DNA from: JAFAGX01 sp035623255
Lineage (GTDB): Bacteria; Acidobacteriota; Terriglobia; Terriglobales; Acidobacteriaceae
Direction of reading: 5' to 3'
Assembly: GCA_035623255.1 (NCBI GenBank)
Contig: DASPTU010000115.1
Location: 1 to 12,508, forward strand
DNA length: 12,508 bases
Shown: positions 7,226 to 12,508 of the stretch, piece by piece
How positions within the stretch are numbered: position 1 is the first letter of the stretch
Layout of the letters: every line of letters starts with the position of its first letter
Notes under the pieces: model-generated
Told to the model about the DNA's origin: nothing
Database searches by the model: none
Seen by the model: the letters and a program-made list of their open reading frames with translations, nothing else
Made by a program: the position numbers and the translations under genes

Positions 7226-9268
7226 CTAATTGCCCCAGACCACGGAATTGCCCCAGACAACCGAGTTGCCCCAGACGACCGAATTGCCCCAGACCACGGA
7301 ATTGCCCCAGACAACCGAGTTGCCCCAGACAACCGAATTGCCCCAAACCACGGAACTGCCCCAGACCGTTGAGCCGTCCCAAGCACTGGAGCTATTCCAA
7401 ACAGTCCCGGGAGCCACGACAACGCTTATGGAATTGTCAGCGTTGAGCGACGCGGAAGGGGACATGGCAGAACCCACGTTTGCAGGCGCCAAGCTGCTAT
7501 CCGATAGCGCGGCATTCGCGTCGACCGAACCCGCGCCTACCGAGAAAATATCCTGCTCGATCGTGTAGGTGACTTTCGAACCCAGGTCGGTGGCCGTTGT
7601 GGAAGGGCTGAATCCTTTCCACGCTGTCTTCATCAAGCGGGCCTTCACCTGGTCTGGAGTCATCGAAGGATTCTGTTGAACCAGAAGCGCCGACACGCCG
7701 CTGACCACAGCCGCGGCCATACTCGTGCCGCTCAATTGCATGTATTGCGGAGCGCCATAGGAGGACCCGCAATTAGTTCCTGTGGAATCGCAAGGATAGA
7801 CAGCAATGCCGGGATACTCTGTTACGAGTGTGTTGTTTGCTGAGGACTGCAGCGATATGACCGCATTGCCCGGGGCCACCAAGTCCGGCTTGATGACGTG
7901 GTCCATAATCGTGGGACCTTTTGAGCTGTAGCTCGTCATCGTCTGCGCAGCCTGCGTACCCGATCCGTGGGTGTTGCTCGCTCCAACGGTTATGACGTAA
8001 GGATCGTTTCCAGGCGCACCAATGGTGCCGTAACCTTGGTTTCCGGCACCGTAATATTCGCCATAGTTGCCCGCCGAGACCACCACAACGATTCCTGCCT
8101 GCCACGCCGATTCCACAGCTTGGCAAAGCGGATCCTGCGTGTAGCTCTCAAATATCTGCCGAGCCAAAGACAGATTCGCTACGCGAATGTTGTATGTGCT
8201 TTGCAGAGCGACTGCTTGCTGGAGGGCAGCAATGACTGAACTGTCTGTTCCGGCGCCGCTTGGGTCCAACACGCGAAGATCGATAATGTTGACCTCTGGC
8301 GCGACGCCCTGATAGGTGTTCGGATAGGTTTGCAAGTTCTCGGAATCGTATCCATTTCCGGCGATGATCCCGGATATGTGCGTTCCATGCCCGTAATCGT
8401 CATTCGCGTTGCTATAACCAGGTACAAAGCTCTGGCTGTAAACAACTCGCGAAGGACTAGTATTGCCGTCGGAATTGAGGTCCGTGACGCTGTTTACACC
8501 GCTGTCCAGGACCGCGACTCCAACTCCTGTGCCGTTCCACCCGTTCGCGTTGGCCAGGTCAGCGTTTACGGCGGTGACCACCGTATTGGTGGCTCCTTTT
8601 AACTTACGGTCTGGAGAGATGTACGCCACATTATCGTGCGCAGCCAACGTGTCGAGCAGGGAGCCGGTGGCGGTCACCAACTTTGCGTGGATGAGCGGCA
8701 GATCGGATTTGAACGCTGCGCCATCGGCGGTTAGGTCTGTGGCGCCTGAGCCACTCTTAAACTGGACTATCAAATCGACGGGCTTGTTGGGGTCGATGTT
8801 CTTAAGATCAGGCGCAATCTTAGCGGCTGTCGTTTTCGCCTGCGTTGCAGCGTAAGCTTGCGCACCATCTTGCAAGGACTGGCTCGTCTCAGGAATATGG
8901 GCGCCAGCATCCGATCCTTTTCCCGGGAATGTGCTTGCGCCAGTCAACGTCCTTGCTTCCATCGAAGATGCATCTGTGGACGAGGCGGGAGAGGAAAACG
9001 GATTCAGTGCTGATACGGCCCGCTCAACTTTTGCAAAGAGGCTGCCCCTTTTCGCCGAGGAAGCTGCACTGCCTTGAGCACCAGAATTCACGGCGGGGCG
9101 CAAGTGAGCCGCTTGGCCCTCCACCTGTGCGCCATTTTGACTCCGAGGCGCGGTTCCAGAGATTCCCCAAATCGCCAGAGCCAAACCAAGGGTGATCAGC
9201 ATTCCCCAAGTGGTGGTCTTCAGGGACCTACTATCATTTTTCTTAGGATCAGGTCGAGCGGCGTTCAT
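7226..9268 (-). CDS. S8 (subtilisin-like) serine peptidase with C-terminal VVWGN repeats
   Basis: The protein has 680 residues from the ATG at 9268, with a GAGGAGAG element at 9278-9285; the TTG at 9328 is not credible. A basic N-terminus and a hydrophobic stretch at about 21-38 form a signal peptide or anchor. Residues 40-150 are Ser/Ala-rich and disordered. Residues about 163-225 (PVDLIVQF ... HDNVAYISPDRKLK) look like an I9-type propeptide/inhibitor. The catalytic domain at about 226-590 has the full triad: D255 in VAVLDSGV, H294 in GHGTHISG, S516 in SGTSMAAA, plus the oxyanion N401 in SAGNYG. It is therefore likely an active secreted peptidase. The last 65 residues contain WNSSSAW, STVWGS and then seven tandem S-V-V-W-G-N units that end exactly at the stop. 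It is the first gene of a probable operon with the membrane protein. The substrate is unknown. The tail may be a beta-structured adhesion or sorting element; this is inference. Confidence 0.94.
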   Translation of the reverse strand: MNAARPDPKKNDSRSLKTTTWGMLITLGLALAIWGISGTAPRSQNGAQVEGQAAHLRPAVNSGAQGSAASSAKRGSLFAKVERAVSALNPFSSPASSTDASSMEARTLTGASTFPGKGSDAGAHIPETSQSLQDGAQAYAATQAKTTAAKIAPDLKNIDPNKPVDLIVQFKSGSGATDLTADGAAFKSDLPLIHAKLVTATGSLLDTLAAHDNVAYISPDRKLKGATNTVVTAVNADLANANGWNGTGVGVAVLDSGVNSVTDLNSDGNTSPSRVVYSQSFVPGYSNANDDYGHGTHISGIIAGNGYDSENLQTYPNTYQGVAPEVNIIDLRVLDPSGAGTDSSVIAALQQAVALQSTYNIRVANLSLARQIFESYTQDPLCQAVESAWQAGIVVVVSAGNYGEYYGAGNQGYGTIGAPGNDPYVITVGASNTHGSGTQAAQTMTSYSSKGPTIMDHVIKPDLVAPGNAVISLQSSANNTLVTEYPGIAVYPCDSTGTNCGSSYGAPQYMQLSGTSMAAAVVSGVSALLVQQNPSMTPDQVKARLMKTAWKGFSPSTTATDLGSKVTYTIEQDIFSVGAGSVDANAALSDSSLAPANVGSAMSPSASLNADNSISVVVAPGTVWNSSSAWDGSTVWGSSVVWGNSVVWGNSVVWGNSVVWGNSVVWGNSVVWGNSVVWGN
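7229..7372. repeat. 18-bp tandem repeat array encoding the VVWGN tail
   Basis: Eight consecutive 18-bp units, six to seven of them near identical, on the plus strand of the type ATTGCCCCAGACCACGGA. Each encodes S-V-V-W-G-N (one is G-S-x type at the edge) on the minus strand. Units 1-3 (7229-7282) and 4-6 (7283-7336) form a 54-bp duplication with one mismatch. Unit 7 differs from unit 1 by one base. The differences seen between units 1-7 are synonymous. Units 8 and 9 (to 7390) degrade. The array lies wholly inside the peptidase gene and stops at its stop codon. Confidence 0.93.
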
Positions 9269-9847
9269 TGTGATGAGCTCTCCTCGCGCTAGTTCCAATT
9301 CGGGGCCTGTAACGAGGGGACGTTTCAATGTGGGTCAGTGTGCTATTTAGGTCGGCCCGCCAGCGATGGTACAGGGGGCTGGTTCTTCCAGTACCGAAGG
9401 TCTAATGGTTTTGAGGGAGAAAAGTACCAGGACGAATTGCCGAGAATCCGCAATCACTGGGGTAGGAGCCCTAGGATCGGAAATCCGCGGCCAATCCGGA
9501 TAGTCATTCTCGGTGGAGGTTTACCGGGTTCACGGTTCCCCTGGAGTTGGAGAGGAAGCTCCAACGGACCCCTCTATGGATATCGATAACTGGCTCCAAG
9601 GCGGAACGCAAGCTGAAAGCGAAGCATCGAAAAGGCTAGTGGAACTGGCTTTATTATGTCCGGCATATCGGTTCGCATCGTTCTCGAAGCGGTTCTCACC
9701 CGCGACCGTCGTCTTAATTGGACCTCAAGCGAAGCTGTCCCCGGACCTGAGTGCCCGGGCTATGACCTTAGATCGCCTCCGCCAGTGAATGCGGCATCCC
9801 GGCTCGAAAGTTCTCACTCGAAGTGGCACGAGGCAGTCGGAGGGCAG
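9269..9847. other. 579-bp region without a convincing gene
   Basis: This region lies upstream of the S8 peptidase and downstream of the transglutaminase-like gene, both on the minus strand. Several short plus-strand frames are open (for example 9513-9788), but none has a recognisable domain, a good ribosome binding site or a clear coding signature. It must hold the promoter of the peptidase operon close to 9268; no good -35/-10 pair was identified. A perfect inverted repeat is at 9546-9565. Otherwise nothing is recognisable. Confidence 0.5.
9546..9565. other. Perfect 7-bp inverted repeat in the intergenic region
   Basis: GTTGGAG (9546-9552) and CTCCAAC (9559-9565) pair around the six-base loop AGGAAG. 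No T-run follows on either strand. It could be a structured RNA element, a protein binding site or chance. It lies about 280 bp upstream of the peptidase start. Confidence 0.35.
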
Positions 9848-10942
9848 TCAGGCCGCCGCGATTTCCCTTGCCTGTATTTCATACTTGAAATTGTCGGCGT
9901 CGAGAGAGTCGAGGCGACCGTCCGCTGTTTCCGCTTGCGGATACATCAGGAATCCAACCCGTTCGCCTTTCGCGCCGGGAAGCGCGACATCGTGCGCGAA
10001 GTTATAAGCCATCCAGTTCATTTCCCAGGAGCCGAATAACCGCATGCGGGCTGATTTCACCATGTCGTCGTCGAGCGGGCGATTTCCAGGCGGTTCCTCA
10101 AGCACAACCTTTCGGACGTCCGCCGGATCAACGGGAACCCAGCCGAAACCCTCCAAGTGGATTTCGGCCCTGCAGTGCTGGGCTTTCGTCACATTTTGAG
10201 TTGAGGGGCCGAGGCTTTTGTACCCGAGTTCCGACTTGGCGATGCGAATGCCATAGACGTCGCGGGCTGGGAGGCCAGTAGCCCGAGCGAGGCCGACGTA
10301 AAGTGCATTGAGATCTGCACACTTGCCTCCCAGGTCTTTGGTCTCTAACATGAACCGAATGTCGCCGACACCGCAGCCACGCGTCTTTGGGTTACGAAAA
10401 GTGTTTTCTACAATCCATTCGTAAATCGCACGTGCCTTTTCAATGTCTGCTTTGCTTCCGGCTGTAATCTCATTCGCTGTCGTTCTTACAACTCCATCCG
10501 TCGGTATGAGTTTTGTGGGTCGCAGAAAGTAATCCAGTTCAGCGCGATTCACTGTTCCGGGCTTGTTAGGTCTGGAAAAGTCGACGGCATAGTTCTTGGT
10601 CGCGATTCTGCTGGTGAGTGTTATTGCCGGTTTTGTCCCGGCCGGAAACTCACCCGCAACGATTCCGAGCGCATCAGCGGCGCTTTCTACTAGTTTGGCC
10701 GTGCCTTCCTCGGCCTTAAAATCATTCGCGAGTGTCTTTTGAAAGGGAGTTTCGCCAAGGAGCGCAGCGGGCAGCCATATTCGTGTAGACCCGGACGGTT
10801 TCAGCACCTCGACTCGCGTGGTTACTTCAAACGTGCGCCAACCCGTGGACACGGGCTCCTGGGCAAATGTCCGGTCTCCTCTAGAAAGCGCAGCGCTGAC
10901 CGCTGCTCCACTCGCATAAGTCAGAAACTCACGACGGTTCAC
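9848..10942 (-). CDS. Tat-exported transglutaminase-like (papain-fold) protein
   Basis: The protein has 364 residues. The start is a GTG at 10942, behind AGGAGG at 10949-10954 with six-base spacing. Residues 1-28 are a Tat-type signal (NRREFL, then a weakly hydrophobic AAVSAALS and TFA before QEP). Residues 35-150 are beta-rich (WRTFEVTTRVEV, STRIWLPAA) as in the N-terminal half of periplasmic transglutaminase-like proteins. The core at about 165-275 has the triad: C208 in GGKCADLNALYVGLARATGLPARDVYG, H256 in AQHCRAEIHLEGFGW, D272 in VPVDPAD. All three are present, so activity is plausible: peptide-bond hydrolysis, amide transfer or cross-linking of envelope proteins or peptidoglycan. The natural substrate cannot be told. 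The length is normal for stand-alone members. No partner gene sits next to it except a weak candidate small ORF upstream. Confidence 0.9.
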   Translation of the reverse strand: MNRREFLTYASGAAVSAALSRGDRTFAQEPVSTGWRTFEVTTRVEVLKPSGSTRIWLPAALLGETPFQKTLANDFKAEEGTAKLVESAADALGIVAGEFPAGTKPAITLTSRIATKNYAVDFSRPNKPGTVNRAELDYFLRPTKLIPTDGVVRTTANEITAGSKADIEKARAIYEWIVENTFRNPKTRGCGVGDIRFMLETKDLGGKCADLNALYVGLARATGLPARDVYGIRIAKSELGYKSLGPSTQNVTKAQHCRAEIHLEGFGWVPVDPADVRKVVLEEPPGNRPLDDDMVKSARMRLFGSWEMNWMAYNFAHDVALPGAKGERVGFLMYPQAETADGRLDSLDADNFKYEIQAREIAAA

Positions 10943-11281
10943 TGAACACCTCCTGTGACAAGATGCTACACCCGCTATCGAGCCAGGGTTGTGTTCCGAT
11001 CCATCGGCACATGGTCCCGCCTAACGTTGCAAATCTTCTTGACCGAACCAGGATTGTCGCTGAGGATGCGCGTAGGGGTCAAACACATTCTGGCGCCTGC
11101 CTGGCCCCAAACACGCGGAGGCGCTTTCACGCTTCTGCAATCGATCATGTGTATTGGATTACCCGGGGGCTCAGAAGTTACCGTGCAGGTCAGCACGCTC
11201 TTTGCGAATGCCGTGACGGGGAGTAGCCATAGGACAGTTGACAGAGGGGGGTACGAGTCGTGAAAGGAAAGCAGAACCGAA
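10943..11281. other. 339-bp divergent intergenic region
   Basis: This lies between the transglutaminase-like gene (minus) and the cystathionine gamma-synthase-like gene (plus). It holds both promoters, though I found no persuasive hexamers. I looked for a SAM-type riboswitch ahead of the methionine-pathway gene and did not recognise one. All that is visible is a weak candidate ORF on the minus strand, listed separately. Confidence 0.4.
10949..10954 (-). promoter_or_regulatory. Ribosome binding site deciding a GTG start
   Basis: AGGAGG on the minus strand, six bases before the GTG at 10942. This perfect element, with the Tat motif right after the start, supports GTG rather than any internal ATG. 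Confidence 0.85.
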
Positions 11282-11313
11282 ATGAGTGACAGTGGCAAAG
11301 TGACTATCACCAA
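10975..11313 (-). CDS. Doubtful small exported Cys-containing protein
   Basis: An open frame of 112 codons ends 32 bp upstream of the transglutaminase-like gene on the same strand. The first part contains a possible signal peptide (STVLWLLPVTAFA before KS). The mature part has four cysteines (in LTCT, IDCR, RMCL and KICN). By hand count about two thirds of codons after the signal begin with a purine, as in real genes. Against it: no ATG start, only TTG or GTG at 11313-11308 with a weak GGAG upstream; it overlaps the start of the opposite-strand enzyme gene by about 30 bases; and two plus-strand frames are also open here. No family is recognised. It may be a relic or chance. Confidence 0.2.
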   Translation of the reverse strand: MVIVTLPLSLISVLLSFHDSYPPLSTVLWLLPVTAFAKSVLTCTVTSEPPGNPIHMIDCRSVKAPPRVWGQAGARMCLTPTRILSDNPGSVKKICNVRRDHVPMDRNTTLAR

Positions 11314-12484
11314 CCGAATCGTCTCCGAACAAGGCGTGGCACGAGAGACGGCTCATCGTGCGCTGAAGATGCGGCTCGAAACCATCGCGGTTCACGCAGG
11401 AGCTGAGATCGACCCGGTTACGGGTGCTCTGGCCCCTCCCCTGCACCTCTCGACCACATTCGAGCACGGACCCGCCGCCGAAGCCATTCACGAGTTTCTG
11501 TATATCCGTGAGAAGAATCCAACGCAGTCTCGTCTGGAGGCCGCTTTTCGTGATCTCGAGGGTGGCGCATCGGCGCTGGTCTTCTCTTCAGGAATGGCGG
11601 CTGCCACCGCTCTCGTACAGGCCCTTGCTCCTGACTCTCACGTGGTCTTTTCGGACGACCTCTATATCGATGTCCGCAACTTGGTGCGCGACTTCTTGCC
11701 GCTCTGGCATGTCGAGAGTACGACTGCGGACCTGAGCGATGCGCAGGCGCTGCGGAAAGCGATTCGCCCTAATACAAAGCTGGTCTGGATCGAAACGCCT
11801 TCAAATCCCCTTATGAAGGTTCTGGACATCAGTGCCATAGCGAATGCCGCTCACCAAGCTGGCGCGCAGCTCGTCGTCGACAATACGTTTGCCAGTCCCA
11901 TCCTCCAGCGGCCTTTGGCACTTGGCGCAGATGTGGTTTTGCATTCCACCACGAAGTATTGCGGCGGCCACAGCGACGTGCAAGGTGGCTGCCTCGTGGT
12001 AAAAAGTCGTGAATTGTTAGACAAGCTCTTTCATGTGCGTGCCATTTTGGGTGCCGTGGCTTCACCCTTCAACTCTTGGCTCATCTTGCGCGGGCTGCGA
12101 TCCTTGCCGTGCCGCATGGAAAGGCACTCCGCGAACGCGGCGGCCGTCGCCGCGGCACTGTCGGCTTCTCCCCGCGTCGACGCAGTTTATTACCCTGGCC
12201 TGCCCTCTCACGCCGGACACGAGATTGCCCGTCGGCAGATGAAGCACTTTGGCGGCATGCTCTCGTTTCTGGTCCGTGGAACTCGCGAGGACACTCTTCG
12301 CGTGGCTTCACGCGTAAAGCTCTTTGTGAACGCCACCAGCCTTGGGGGAGTTGAGAGCTTGATCGAGCATCGAGCTTCGAGCGAAGGGAAGGCTTCGAAC
12401 GCGCCGCCGAACCTTCTCCGATTGTCTATAGGATTGGAGCATCCTGACGACCTTATCGAAGATCTTCTGCAGGCGCTTTGCTGA
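11282..12484 (+). CDS. PLP-dependent cystathionine gamma-synthase/lyase family enzyme
   Basis: The protein has 400 residues from the ATG at 11282. The conserved family start (MRLETIAVHAGAE) is at the internal ATG 11369, so the first 29 residues may be an extension or not translated; ribosome binding sites are weak for both. This is a fold-type I enzyme with the whole Cys/Met-metabolism PP signature: YIREKNPTQSRLE (74-86, phosphate-binding), SSGMAAATALVQ (102-113), ETPSNPLMKVLDI (171-183), D200 of VVDNTFASP (pyridine N), and Schiff-base K225 in HSTTKYCGGHSDVQGG. The C-terminal LGGVESLIEH (354-363) and LLRLSIGLEHPDDLIEDL are also typical. It probably acts in transsulfuration or methionine synthesis, making cystathionine from an activated homoserine and cysteine, or cleaving it, in the cytoplasm. 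Sequence alone does not separate gamma-synthase, gamma-lyase and homoserine sulfhydrylase. It stands alone, with no other methionine gene in the window. Confidence 0.92.
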   Translation: MSDSGKVTITNRIVSEQGVARETAHRALKMRLETIAVHAGAEIDPVTGALAPPLHLSTTFEHGPAAEAIHEFLYIREKNPTQSRLEAAFRDLEGGASALVFSSGMAAATALVQALAPDSHVVFSDDLYIDVRNLVRDFLPLWHVESTTADLSDAQALRKAIRPNTKLVWIETPSNPLMKVLDISAIANAAHQAGAQLVVDNTFASPILQRPLALGADVVLHSTTKYCGGHSDVQGGCLVVKSRELLDKLFHVRAILGAVASPFNSWLILRGLRSLPCRMERHSANAAAVAAALSASPRVDAVYYPGLPSHAGHEIARRQMKHFGGMLSFLVRGTREDTLRVASRVKLFVNATSLGGVESLIEHRASSEGKASNAPPNLLRLSIGLEHPDDLIEDLLQALC

Positions 12485-12508
12485 CAGTGAATTCATCAGA
12501 AAAGACGA

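Noticed and set aside
7230..7568. Plus-strand ORF made of P-Q-T-T-E-L repeats
   Set aside because: It is the antisense reading of the 18-bp array in the S8 peptidase gene. An 18-bp repeat keeps all frames open, and the minus-strand frame has the complete peptidase.
9338..9400. Hairpin around CTGGTTCTTCCAG
   Set aside because: Only a four-base-pair stem with an imperfect outer extension; this is expected by chance.
9513..9788. Plus-strand ORF considered as a relic of an ECF sigma N-terminus (NWLQGGTQAESEASKRLVEL)
   Set aside because: The likeness to the W-x-x-G-D opening of kinase-linked ECF factors needs insertions to align, the following LRRLA and ALVNEA motifs are absent in all frames, and the match is too short to trust.
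10943..11281. SAM riboswitch ahead of the methionine-pathway gene
   Set aside because: I could not find a set of paired helices or conserved core resembling known SAM classes.

Overview
The window looks like chromosomal DNA of a soil-type Acidobacteriota (Terriglobia-like). This is inferred from gene content, not from a marker gene: an ECF sigma factor of the Ser/Thr-kinase-linked type next to a kinase-TPR receptor, a subtilase ending in VVWGN repeats, a PD40-type propeller protein and alanine/proline-rich exported proteins, all at moderately high GC. I see no tRNA, rRNA, insertion sequence, phage gene or CRISPR array.

Layout. (1) 1-1521, minus strand: a signal-peptide-bearing propeller-like protein that runs off the left edge. 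It is open for all 507 codons. (2) 1631-2845, minus: an exported protein with a small central domain and a long low-complexity Ala/Pro/Thr tail. (3) A 184-bp divergent intergenic region with a perfect palindrome and two short direct repeats. (4) 3030-6332, plus: a two-gene operon of an ECF sigma factor and a membrane-anchored Ser/Thr kinase with about nine TPRs. (5) 6489-9268, minus: a second two-gene unit, a secreted or membrane-anchored S8 peptidase followed 26 bp later by a free-standing polytopic membrane protein. (6) 9269-9847: 579 bp with no convincing gene. (7) 9848-10942, minus: a Tat-type exported transglutaminase-like protein with a GTG start behind a perfect ribosome binding site. 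(8) 10943-11281: mostly non-coding, with one weak candidate small exported Cys-containing ORF on the minus strand. (9) 11282-12484, plus: a PLP-dependent cystathionine gamma-synthase/lyase family enzyme.

How they may work together. The sigma factor and kinase are the clearest functional pair. In the sigma factor the acidic residues usually found at the core-RNAP contact region of sigma-2 are replaced by an N-P-T-A stretch, and there is no anti-sigma gene. This fits the known mode in which a kinase phosphorylates a threonine there to switch the sigma factor on. The S8 peptidase and the stand-alone membrane protein form a probable operon; its C-terminal hexapeptide array comes from an 18-bp tandem repeat that carries a near-perfect 54-bp internal duplication with only synonymous differences. 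The remaining genes are ordinary cell-envelope or metabolic functions with no visible link to each other.
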